A stretch of DNA of 64,000 bases from Reyranella massiliensis 521 (lineage in GTDB: Bacteria; Pseudomonadota; Alphaproteobacteria; Reyranellales; Reyranellaceae): assembly GCA_945860205.1 (NCBI GenBank), contig CAMARK010000006.1, positions 20,725 through 84,724 on the forward strand, written 5' to 3'. Positions 36,272 through 44,120 of this stretch are shown in pieces (position 1 is the stretch's first letter; each line of letters starts with the position of its first letter). The position numbers and the translations under genes are program-made. A model generated the notes under the pieces. It did no database searches, was not told the origin of the DNA, and saw only the letters and a list, made by a program, of their open reading frames with translations.

Positions 36272-37339
36272 GTGGCCTCGGTAGAACTGAAAGGCCTTAC
36301 AAAGCACTATGGATCTGCCGTAGCGGTCGACGACGTGTCGCTGCGCGTGGAGCATGGCCAGCTCGTCTGCCTTCTGGGGCCGTCGGGCTGCGGCAAGACC
36401 ACGACGCTGCGGCTGATCGCGGGCTTCATCGAGCCCTCGGCAGGCGAAATCATGGTCGGCGACAAGAAGCTGTCCTCGCCGGCGCGCACCGTGCCGCCGG
36501 AAGGCCGCAACATGTCGATGATCTTCCAGAGCTATGCGCTGTGGCCGCATATGACGGTGGCCGAGAACGTTTCCTACGGCCTCAGGATCCGCAAGCTCGA
36601 CAAGCCCACGATCGACGCCAAGCTGAAGGCGATCCTCACCACCGCCCGGCTGGAAGCGCTGGCCGGGCGCTATCCCGGCGAGCTGTCGGGCGGCCAGCAG
36701 CAGCGCGTGTCGCTGGCCCGCGCGCTGGTGGTCGAGCCCGAGACGCTGCTGCTCGATGAGCCGCTCTCCAACCTCGACGCCAACCTCCGCGAGGAGATGC
36801 GCTTCGAGATCCGCCGCCTGCACGATCGCTACCGCTACACCACGGTCTATGTCACCCACGACCAGTCCGAGGCCATGACCACCGCCGACCTGATCGCGGT
36901 GATGAACCACGGCAAGGTCGAGCAACTCGGCACGCCCGAGGAGATTTATAGCCGCCCGCGGTCGGAGTTCGTCGCCCGCTTCATCGGCGGCGCCAACATT
37001 TTGCGCGGCACCGCGCTGGATGCGAACCGCATTTCTATCGGTGGCACGCCGGTGCGGACCACGGGACGCACCCTGCAGACGGCCAAGCCGGTGGCGGTGT
37101 CGGTGCGCCAGCACGAGATCGGCATCGCCCTGGAAGCGCCTGGATCGGAGACGGAAAACCACCTGCGCGCCGTCGTGGCGCGCCAGGTCTTCCTGGGCTC
37201 GGCGCGCGACTATACCGTCCAGCTCGACGACAAGACCGAACTGCGCGTGACAGCGCCGCCCGGCAACAACATCGCGCCGGGCCAGGCTGTGTGGCTGCAT
37301 CTGCCGGCGGAGAAATGCCGGGCATTGGCGGAGGACTAG
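36272..37339 (+). CDS. ABC transporter ATP-binding protein, FbpC/PotA-like
   Basis: 355 residues from GTG 36272 with GGGAGGAAAC upstream. Walker A is GPSGCGKTT, the signature LSGGQQQRVSLARAL, Walker B LLLDEPLSNLD, and a C-terminal TOBE region follows (from about 270). First gene of a four-gene importer. The receptor and permease types suggest iron(III), phosphonate or thiamine-like cargo. Confidence 0.88.
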   Translation: MASVELKGLTKHYGSAVAVDDVSLRVEHGQLVCLLGPSGCGKTTTLRLIAGFIEPSAGEIMVGDKKLSSPARTVPPEGRNMSMIFQSYALWPHMTVAENVSYGLRIRKLDKPTIDAKLKAILTTARLEALAGRYPGELSGGQQQRVSLARALVVEPETLLLDEPLSNLDANLREEMRFEIRRLHDRYRYTTVYVTHDQSEAMTTADLIAVMNHGKVEQLGTPEEIYSRPRSEFVARFIGGANILRGTALDANRISIGGTPVRTTGRTLQTAKPVAVSVRQHEIGIALEAPGSETENHLRAVVARQVFLGSARDYTVQLDDKTELRVTAPPGNNIAPGQAVWLHLPAEKCRALAED

Positions 37340-37342
37340 CGC

Positions 37343-38404
37343 ATGACCAGGAAGCTGACGCGGCGCCATGTGATCGCCGCCTCTACGGCCGCAGCCGCGG
37401 GATCGTTCGTGACGCCGGTGCGTGGTGCGCCGCCTGAAGCGCAGAAGATCACACCGGCGTTGATCGAGGGAGCCAAGAAAGAGGGCAAGCTCGCCTGGTA
37501 TACGTCGGTCGACCTGCCGGTGGCGGAGAAGATCGCCAAGGCCTTCGAAGCTGCTTATCCCGGCATTTCCGTAAAGGTCGAGCGCTCCGGCGCGGAGCGC
37601 ATCTTCCAGCGCATCGGCCAGGAGTATCAAAGCAAGATCTACAATTGCGACGTCGTGAACAGCTCCGACGCCGCCCACCTGATCGTCTGGAAGCGCGCCA
37701 GCATGCTGGCGCCGTTCGTGCCCGAGGACGTGGCCCAGCACTTTCCCGCCGCCCACAAGGACCCCGACGGCATGTACGCCTCGTGGCGCATAACCTTGTC
37801 GCCGGTTGCCTACAGCACCAAGCTGGTGAAGCCGGAGGAGGCGCCCAAGGGCTTTATCGACCTGCTCGATCCCCGATGGATGGGCAAGATCGTGAAAGCG
37901 CATCCCGGCTACTCCGGCACCATCATGACCGCGACGCAGCAGCTCAGCCGCGATCTCGGCTGGGAGTATTTCGAGAAGCTCGCTAAGCAGAAGGTCATGC
38001 AGGTCCAGTCGGCCAGCGATCCACCGAAGAAGCTGGCGCTGGGCGAACGCAGCGTGATGGCCGATGGCACCGAATATGTCGTCTCGGAACTGAAGTCGCG
38101 CGGCGAGTCGATCGAGGTTGTCTATGCCATCGAAGGCACGCCGCTGGTGACTGGCCCGTCCGCGATCATGGCACGGTCGGCCAACCCCAACGCGTCGCGC
38201 CTGTTCACCGCCTGGTCGATGACCGCCGCGGCACAGCAGATGAACGTCGATGTCGGAGCACTTCGTTCGGCCCATGCGCTGGTGACGGAGCGGCCGGGCC
38301 GGCCGAAACTCGCCGACATCAAGACGTTGCGCGAGGACGCCGCCGCCGTGGCCGACCAGGCCGATGCGATCAAGACCCGCTACACCCAGATCTTCAAGGT
38401 CTAG
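37343..38404 (+). CDS. Fbp-like periplasmic substrate-binding protein 1
   Basis: 353 residues with a Tat-type signal (RKLTRRHVIAASTAAAAGS). The type II binding fold is recognisable from GKLAWYTSVDLPVAEKIAK and APKGFIDLLDPRWMGKIVK. It begins 3 bp after the ATPase gene. It is a close paralog of the next gene, with the same motif order and length, so the importer has two alternative receptors. Confidence 0.85.
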   Translation: MTRKLTRRHVIAASTAAAAGSFVTPVRGAPPEAQKITPALIEGAKKEGKLAWYTSVDLPVAEKIAKAFEAAYPGISVKVERSGAERIFQRIGQEYQSKIYNCDVVNSSDAAHLIVWKRASMLAPFVPEDVAQHFPAAHKDPDGMYASWRITLSPVAYSTKLVKPEEAPKGFIDLLDPRWMGKIVKAHPGYSGTIMTATQQLSRDLGWEYFEKLAKQKVMQVQSASDPPKKLALGERSVMADGTEYVVSELKSRGESIEVVYAIEGTPLVTGPSAIMARSANPNASRLFTAWSMTAAAQQMNVDVGALRSAHALVTERPGRPKLADIKTLREDAAAVADQADAIKTRYTQIFKV

Positions 38405-38407
38405 ACC

Positions 38408-39448
38408 ATGCGCCGCAGAACGCTTCTCGCTTCCGCCGCTCTCGTACCGTTCGGCGCCCGTGTCGTGTCGGCGGCCCCGCCGCCCGAACAGATCACCCCG
38501 GCGCTGATCGAGGCCGCCAAGAAGGAAGGCAAGGTCAGCTACTACACGGCGATGGATCTTTCCGTTGCCGAACCGACGGCCCGGGCCTTCGAGGCCAAGT
38601 ATCCCGGCATCAAGGTCGCGGTCGAGCGCACCGGCAGCGAGCGGCTGTTCAACCGCATCGCCCAGGAGGCGTCGAGCAAGATCTACAAGGTCGACGTCGC
38701 CAACAGCGCCGACGCTGCTCATTTCCTGCCGTGGAAGCGGCAGGGCTGGCTGCAACCGTTCCTCACCGTCGAGATGGCCGAGAACATCCCGGCCGAGCAG
38801 CGCGACCCCGACGGCACCTACGTCAACCAGCGCACGCACTTGAGCGCGATCGCCTACAACACCAGCCTGGTGAAGCCCGAGGACGCGCCCAAGGGCTTCG
38901 TCGACCTTCTCGACCCCAAGTACGCCGGCAAGATGGTCAAGGGCCATCCCGGCTATAGCGGAACCGTCATGACGGCCACCCAGCAGCTCGTACGCGAGCT
39001 GGGCTGGGAGTATTTCGAGAAGCTCGGCAAGCAGCGGGTGCTGCAAGTCCAGTCGGCGACCGAGCCGCCCAAGAAGATCGAGGCCGGCGAGCGCGCCATC
39101 GCCGTCGACGGCAGCGACTACCTCTTCTGGATGGCCAAGGAACGCGGCTCGCCGATCGAGGTCGTGCATGCCGTCGAAGGCACGCCGCTGATCTCGAACC
39201 CGATGGCGGTGTTCAAGGCCGCCCCCAATCCCAACGCCGCCCGTCTTCTCGCGGGCTGGATCATGTCGGCCGAGGGCCAGCAGTTCATCGTCGATCTCAG
39301 CGGTCAATATCCGGCCAACAAACTGGTCAAGGCCAAGGCCGGCCGCCCGGCGTTGGCCTCGATCAAGACGTTCAAGGAGGATCCCGCCGCGGTCGAGAAG
39401 CAGGCCGACGAGATCAAGGCCAGGTACGCGAAGATTTTCAAGGTATGA
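38408..39448 (+). CDS. Fbp-like periplasmic substrate-binding protein 2 (tandem paralog)
   Basis: 346 residues starting MRRRTLLASAALVPFG, a short twin-Arg signal. The mature sequence parallels the previous gene (GKVSYYTAMDLSVAEPTAR; APKGFVDLLDPKYAGKMVK). The paralogs differ in the region before the C-terminal third, where ligand contacts vary, so their ligands or affinities may differ. The stop overlaps the permease start as ATGA. Confidence 0.85.
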   Translation: MRRRTLLASAALVPFGARVVSAAPPPEQITPALIEAAKKEGKVSYYTAMDLSVAEPTARAFEAKYPGIKVAVERTGSERLFNRIAQEASSKIYKVDVANSADAAHFLPWKRQGWLQPFLTVEMAENIPAEQRDPDGTYVNQRTHLSAIAYNTSLVKPEDAPKGFVDLLDPKYAGKMVKGHPGYSGTVMTATQQLVRELGWEYFEKLGKQRVLQVQSATEPPKKIEAGERAIAVDGSDYLFWMAKERGSPIEVVHAVEGTPLISNPMAVFKAAPNPNAARLLAGWIMSAEGQQFIVDLSGQYPANKLVKAKAGRPALASIKTFKEDPAAVEKQADEIKARYAKIFKV

Positions 39449-41142
39449 CGCGGTCGCTCGACCTCTCTCGTCCTGTACTGATCGCCGTCGCCGCGCTCCT
39501 CGCGGTGATGATCGTGCTGCCGGTGGGCTGGCTGGTCGTCTATGCCTTCTCCGACAAGGAAGGCGCCGCCACCCTCGGCAACTTCGCGACCCTGTTCACC
39601 GATCCTACGTTCGTCGATCCGCTGATCACCACACTCATCATCGCCGTCTCGGTCAGCCTGCTGTGCTGCGCCGTCGCGGCCCCGCTCGGCTGGCTGGTGG
39701 CGCGCACCGACATGCCGTTTCGCGGCAGCGTCCGCACGCTCGTGATGGCCTCGCTGGTGACGCCGCCGTTCGTCGGCGCCATCGCCTGGGAGATGCTGGC
39801 CGCGCCGAACTCGGGCCTGCTGAACCAGCTCTGGCGCCTGCTCACCGGCATGCCGCCCGACGAGGCGCTTTTGGACATCTACAGCCTGCAAGGCCTGATC
39901 TTCGTCATCACCTGCTACACCTTTCCCTACGTCTTCATCCTGGTCGCCAACGCGCTCGACCGCATGCCCGGCGAACTCGAAGACGCCTCCTCAATGCTGG
40001 GTGCGAAGACCTGGGACACCGCGCGCCGTATCACGGTGCCGCTCGCCTTGCCGACCCTGCTGGCCGGCGCGCTGGTGGCGTTCCTGCAGGCGATGAACCT
40101 GTTCGGCTCGCCCGCCATCCTCGCCATTCCCGCCGGCTTCCACACGCTCACCACCCGCATCTGGAGCCTGTTCCAGTTCCCGCCCAAACCCGAGCTCGCC
40201 GCCGCCGCTTCGTTGCCGCTCCTCGTGCTCACCGTGCTTCTCCTGCGCGCCCAAGCCGTGGCGCTGGGCCGCCGCGGCTATGCGGTGCTGGGTGGAAAAT
40301 ACGGCGAGCCGCGCCTGATCAAGCTCGGGGCGCTGAAGTGGCCCGCCGCGGCACTGGCGCTCCTCGTGCTCGCCATGCCGCTGTTCCTGCCTTACGCGGC
40401 GCTGTTCAACTCCGCCTTCTCGCGCGTCGCCTCGCGGGTCATCAGCGTCGAGACCGCGACGCTGCACAATTTCCGCTTCACCTTCCTCGAACTCAGCTCA
40501 ACGATGCCGGCGCTGAAGAACACCTTCCTGCTCGCCACCTCCACGGCGACCCTGGGCGCGCTGCTGGCGCTGCTGATCGCCTACATCGTCGCCCGCCAGG
40601 CGGTGACCGGCCACCGCGTGCTGGGCTTCCTCGCCACCGCGCCGCTCGCCATCCCGGGCATCGTGCTGGGCGTCGGCCTCTTCCTCGCCTACACGCGCCC
40701 GCCGCTCACGCTCTACGGCACGCTGTGGATCCTGCTCATCGCCTTCGTCACCATCGAGCTGCCGGTGGCCTATCAGCAGCTCTCCTCGGCCTTCCACGCC
40801 GTCCACCCCGAACTGGAGGAGGCCGGCCGCATGCTGGGCGCCTCGCGGCTCAGGACCCTGGCCGACATCACCGCGCCGCTGCTGCGCTCCGCCGTGATCG
40901 CCACCTGGTGCTTCGTCTTCGTGGCCGTCATCCGCGAACTCAGCGCCGCCGTGATCCTGTTCACCTCCGACACCAAGGTCCTCTCGGTTCTGATCTTCGA
41001 CCTGAAGGAAAGCGGCGACGTCGGCGCCATCGCGGTGCTCAGCCTCACCATGATCGCCATCACCACCGTGGTCGTCACCGTCGCCAACCGCTTCGCCGGC
41101 ACCCGCCAGACCAGCCGGCTGGCGGCGCGCCCCGTCGGCTAA
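39445..41142 (+). CDS. ABC transporter permease, double-length FbpB type
   Basis: 565 residues with about 12 membrane spans, arranged as two fused six-span halves. Each half has an EAA loop: LEDASSMLGAKTWDTAR and LEEAGRMLGASRLRTLA. This is the normal design for iron(III)/phosphonate permeases that need no second membrane subunit. Last gene of the operon; a stem lies 11 bp after its stop. Confidence 0.9.
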   Translation: MTRSLDLSRPVLIAVAALLAVMIVLPVGWLVVYAFSDKEGAATLGNFATLFTDPTFVDPLITTLIIAVSVSLLCCAVAAPLGWLVARTDMPFRGSVRTLVMASLVTPPFVGAIAWEMLAAPNSGLLNQLWRLLTGMPPDEALLDIYSLQGLIFVITCYTFPYVFILVANALDRMPGELEDASSMLGAKTWDTARRITVPLALPTLLAGALVAFLQAMNLFGSPAILAIPAGFHTLTTRIWSLFQFPPKPELAAAASLPLLVLTVLLLRAQAVALGRRGYAVLGGKYGEPRLIKLGALKWPAAALALLVLAMPLFLPYAALFNSAFSRVASRVISVETATLHNFRFTFLELSSTMPALKNTFLLATSTATLGALLALLIAYIVARQAVTGHRVLGFLATAPLAIPGIVLGVGLFLAYTRPPLTLYGTLWILLIAFVTIELPVAYQQLSSAFHAVHPELEEAGRMLGASRLRTLADITAPLLRSAVIATWCFVFVAVIRELSAAVILFTSDTKVLSVLIFDLKESGDVGAIAVLSLTMIAITTVVVTVANRFAGTRQTSRLAARPVG

Positions 41143-41481
41143 CTTAGGGGTAGCGCGGGCAAAACTCCCTGCCCGCGTCCCACCTGCTTTTTCATGGCCT
41201 AAAAGGCCGTTCGATGCCGTGTTTGCACGGCCTTCTCGCATTAATTGAAGACGCCTGAATGTAACGCGTTCTGTCCGGCAACCTGTCCCGGGCAGCGTCG
41301 CAAACCGGTCGCAAGCAGATCGTCCTGGCCGACGTTCGCCGTCGGCATTGTTTGCTGTTTGGGTTCTGGTCGTTCGTCGAAGGCATGGTCAGGACCATGC
41401 CAAGGCGCAGCGCTCTCTGAAGAGCTTTTGGGGCACGCCGGAGGGAGTTCCGGTGGCACGGACGCCTTGTTGTCGGTGGAT
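41143..41481. other. Gene-free stretch between importer operon and terminase large subunit
   Basis: About 340 bp with no convincing gene. It starts with a hairpin (CGCGGGCA/TGCCCGCG, 41154-41177), a likely terminator or stabiliser for the importer operon with a loose CTTTTTC 10 bp later, and a second small stem (GGCCTAAAAGGCC). It marks the left border of the phage-like segment. Confidence 0.5.
41154..41177 (+). terminator. Hairpin after the FbpB-type permease gene
   Basis: CGCGGGCA and TGCCCGCG form an 8-bp stem with an 8-nt loop 11 bp after the stop codon; CTTTTTC follows at a distance. Termination strength is uncertain. Confidence 0.5.
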
Positions 41482-43026
41482 TTAGAAGTCGTCGTCGTCT
41501 TCGTTGTCGTTCTCGGGCCACCAGTAGTCCTCATTGAAGTCGCGATAGAGGTCGTACTTGGTGTTGTAGAAGTGCTGAACCGGCACCTCCAGGTCCCACG
41601 CAAAACTGGTAGCGGGCTGTGCAAAGGTGAGCGCCAGCGCGTCGCCGATATCGGGCGAGGCGAGGCCGCGTTTCTTCATGTCCTCCTTCTTCTCGAGCTG
41701 GATCTCGCCCTTGGCGTTGTAGCCATACTCGATGCCCGTGAGGTCGGAGCGCAGCTCGGGATCGGGCGGCAGGCAGCCGGTCTGCAGCCAGTCGCGCAGG
41801 TTGCCCCAGATCTCGGCCCGCTTGTTGGCATAGAGCGGCTTGGCGCCGTCGGCATCCCAGCGCTCGGCGCCGCTGCCGAAGTTCACCCCCACGACATAGC
41901 GCGCGCCGAGCTGGCGCAGGCGATCGACCACCCCGGCGCCCAGGCCGCCCTCGTCGACGAAGATGCCTTTTACGCCCTCCGCCATGGCCCGCTCCATGAC
42001 GCGTGAGGCGAGCGTCATCAGGTCGAGGTCGCGATGCCGCTCGATCCGCCAGGCCCGCGCGTCGCGGCCCTTGCGCAGGACCATGACGCTGCTGTCGTCG
42101 CCGAAGCGGGCGACGTCGACGCCCATCACCAGCGGCTGGTGCTGGTCCGCGACGGCGTCGGGCAGCCGGTTCATCGCCGCATCGACCAGGTCGGCCGAAA
42201 TGAACTGCATCGAGCCCGCCGCCGGGAACTGGCCGCGCACGCGGACCTTCACGAAGTCGGACTCCTCGCCATAGTCGGCGACCCAGCGCGCGAGCTGTTC
42301 CTTGTCGGTGAGGCTGACGCTGCGCGAATCGACATGGTGGCCGTGCCAGCGGTTGCGCAGGCGGCCAAAACACTGGTGGAAGCGCCCGGCCGTGCGCGTG
42401 GGATTGCCGAACACCAGCCAGACAATCTCCGTGCCGGCATCGGTCAGCGCGCCCTCGGCGGTGTCCCAGATGGTGTCGGCGATGGCCGAGGCCTCGTCGA
42501 ACACCATCAGCAGCCGGCTGCCCTTGTTATGGAGACCGGCGAAGGCCTCGGCATTGTTCGCGGCCCATGGCACCATGTCGACGCGGCCGCTCTCGCCGCT
42601 GCCCGGCAGGGCGGAGACCAGCGCGGTGGCGCCGAGGCTGTACCAGTTGTGCGACATCACGAGGCGATGCCACTTGCCGAGCTCGACCCAGGTCTTGGTT
42701 TTCAGCTGCGTCTCGGTGTTGGCCGTGACGACGCCGCGCGTGCCCGGCACGGTGGCCATCGCCCACAGGATCAGCCACGACACCAGCGCCGACTTGCCGA
42801 CGCCATGGCCCGAGGCCACCGCGACGCGGACCGGCCCCTGCTTGGCGCGCAGGCCTTCGCCGATCTGGGCGAGCACCTGGCGCTGCCACGCCTCGGGACC
42901 TTCATGGCCGGCGAGGACGCCTTCGCCCCACGGAAAAGCCCATTCGACGAAGCCCAGCGGATCGTGGCGGAAGCATTCGATGCGCTGCAGCCGCAGCACC
43001 TCGGCGCGGGCGAGTTCATTTCGCAT
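41482..43026 (-). CDS. Phage terminase large subunit
   Basis: 514 residues. The packaging ATPase has Walker A SGHGVGKSALVSW, Walker B LLMVFDEASA and a coupling-like NPT segment (FGNPTRTAG). The nuclease half keeps acidic residues in MGVDVARFGDD and FVDEGGLGAGVVDRL, and D in SPDIGDALALTF, as expected for an RNase H-type terminase nuclease. It ends in an acidic run (NDNEDDDDF). It overlaps the small-subunit gene by 11 bp. No portal, capsid or other packaging genes follow, so it is an orphan or remnant. Confidence 0.9.
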   Translation of the reverse strand: MRNELARAEVLRLQRIECFRHDPLGFVEWAFPWGEGVLAGHEGPEAWQRQVLAQIGEGLRAKQGPVRVAVASGHGVGKSALVSWLILWAMATVPGTRGVVTANTETQLKTKTWVELGKWHRLVMSHNWYSLGATALVSALPGSGESGRVDMVPWAANNAEAFAGLHNKGSRLLMVFDEASAIADTIWDTAEGALTDAGTEIVWLVFGNPTRTAGRFHQCFGRLRNRWHGHHVDSRSVSLTDKEQLARWVADYGEESDFVKVRVRGQFPAAGSMQFISADLVDAAMNRLPDAVADQHQPLVMGVDVARFGDDSSVMVLRKGRDARAWRIERHRDLDLMTLASRVMERAMAEGVKGIFVDEGGLGAGVVDRLRQLGARYVVGVNFGSGAERWDADGAKPLYANKRAEIWGNLRDWLQTGCLPPDPELRSDLTGIEYGYNAKGEIQLEKKEDMKKRGLASPDIGDALALTFAQPATSFAWDLEVPVQHFYNTKYDLYRDFNEDYWWPENDNEDDDDF

Positions 43027-43504
43027 GCTTCTTCCCCTTGGTCTTCTTCCCGGGCGTGCGCTTCTTCTCCCGTTCCGCCAGCCGCGCCTCGGCGGCGGCC
43101 ATGCGCTTCACCAGGTCGAAGGGCAGGCCGGGGGCGGCGGCATGGCCGCGATCGCCGTAGAGATCGGGCCGGTGCGCCTTCAGCAGGAACTGCAGCAGGC
43201 GATTGTCGAACTGCTGGACCGAGCCGATCTTCTGGCCGTTGCGCCAGACGGGCTTCGGCGTGCCGTTCATGGCGCGGTTCATGGCGTTGTCCTGCAGCCG
43301 CTCGACACCGAGATCGAGCGCGCGGGCCCAGCGCTCGGCGAAGGCATCGTCCTCCTGGCGCATCTGGTAGAGCGTGGTGCGCCGGAGCTGGGCGCGGTTG
43401 GCGGCGACCGTCACCGAGCCGGTGCGGCCGAGATGATGGAAGAAGGCGTTGACCCTGACAGCGGGCAGGGGCGCGCGACCGGGGCCGCGGCTTTCCGGCT
43501 TGGA
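43016..43504 (-). CDS. Phage terminase small subunit-like DNA-binding protein
   Basis: 162 residues from ATG 43504, with GAGG upstream; the longer track ORF reads back through a terminator stem. The N-terminal half fits a helix-turn-helix (VTVAANRAQLRRTTLYQMR), the middle contains RLLQFLLKAHRPDLYGDRG, common in small terminase-like proteins, and the C-terminus is strongly basic (KKRTPGKKTKGKKHAK). With the next gene it forms the DNA-packaging motor pair. Confidence 0.8.
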   Translation of the reverse strand, partial: SKPESRGPGRAPLPAVRVNAFFHHLGRTGSVTVAANRAQLRRTTLYQMRQEDDAFAERWARALDLGVERLQDNAMNRAMNGTPKPVWRNGQKIGSVQQFDNRLLQFLLKAHRPDLYGDRGHAAAPGLPFDLVKRMAAAEARLAEREKKRTPGKKTKGKKHAK

Positions 43505-43530
43505 CATCTGGACCTCGTTTGAACAGGAAA

Positions 43531-43560
43531 AAGCCCGCCGCGGCGGGGCCGGGCGGGCTT
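43531..43560 (-). terminator. Minus-strand terminator directly upstream of the terminase pair
   Basis: On the reverse strand AAGCCCGCC and GGCGGGCTT form a 9-bp stem with a GC-rich 12-nt loop, followed by TTTTC. It would stop minus-strand transcripts before they enter the terminase genes, so these must have their own promoter in the 27 bp or so after it, or be poorly expressed. Confidence 0.65.
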
Positions 43561-43755
43561 GGGTCGCGGCGGATATACAGTCCGCCACGATAGGCTTTTT
43601 CTTAGCCGGAACCTGCGGAACCTGTCAAATTTGGTTAGGACTTTTTTATGCTAGCAGTGCTTGCATCGCCGTCACGTAGGGTTGCAAATGTCGACTAGGA
43701 TGCTTTCGTTTTGATTGAACAACGCAAGCCTTTAGGCAAAATGCACAGTCTGCGA

Positions 43756-43787
43756 ACTCGGTCGCGGCTAGACCGAGTTATTCGGTC
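43756..43787. other. Overlapping alternative hairpins
   Basis: ACTCGGTC pairs perfectly with GACCGAGT (7-nt loop), and the GACCGA of that right arm can instead pair with TCGGTC immediately after (5-nt loop). The two stems exclude each other, the layout seen in attenuators and some riboswitch platforms. No coding function is seen. Confidence 0.4.
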
Positions 43788-43847
43788 ACTGAGGTAAGTG
43801 ATGGTCGACGCCCAAACGCTTCGCACTCAGTATCGAGTATCTCATAC

Positions 43848-43955
43848 TCATCTTCGCCGACTTTCGATCAGCTTCGCGAGCAGTTTGTAGATCAGCCAAA
43901 GCGCAATCGCGCCAAGAGCATACGGGTTGTCGATAGTGAAAAAGAAAGGAGGCAT
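43848..43955 (-). CDS. Possible 35-residue membrane peptide
   Basis: Too short for the ORF track. ATG 43955 to TGA 43848 encodes MPPFFFTIDNPYALGAIALW followed by LIYKLLAKLIESRRR. It has one hydrophobic segment and a basic, amphipathic C-terminus, a plausible small membrane protein. The ribosome site is weak (GGTGTGAAG), and it lies in the low-GC scar region, so it may be chance. Confidence 0.35.
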   Translation of the reverse strand: MPPFFFTIDNPYALGAIALWLIYKLLAKLIESRRR

Positions 43956-44120
43956 CTTCACACCATAAAGTCCGAGAGTTCCGGATTAGGTCCGGAGCCG
44001 CGGTGGTGTTCGTCTTGCAGTTCGAGTCACGCCCTCGAACAACGCCGCATGGCGGAGACGACACGGCAAGCCCATGCCTGATAGTGATGAATATACCCAC
44101 ACGGGCACTAAAATTCAAGG

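Larger units (their letters stand above)
43561..44120. other. Low-GC structured scar region between terminase pair and truncated aldehyde dehydrogenase
   Basis: About 560 bp, visibly more A/T-rich than its surroundings. It contains a tandem 9-bp repeat (CGGAACCTG twice, 43607-43624), overlapping stems at 43756-43787, a GAGTAT/ATACTC stem at 43835-43849 and one short minus-strand ORF with a membrane-segment character. Its right edge is the exact point where the aldehyde dehydrogenase reading frame ends early. Probably foreign or rearranged DNA. Confidence 0.55.

Noticed and set aside
36071-39307. 1078-codon minus-strand ORF
   Set aside because: It lies antisense to the Fbp-type importer genes and is a low-complexity Arg/His/Gly-rich shadow caused by high GC; the plus-strand genes have clear motifs and ribosome sites.
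43561-44120. tRNA gene or attachment site in the scar region
   Set aside because: The stems present do not make a cloverleaf and no direct repeat bordering the terminase segment could be found by eye.
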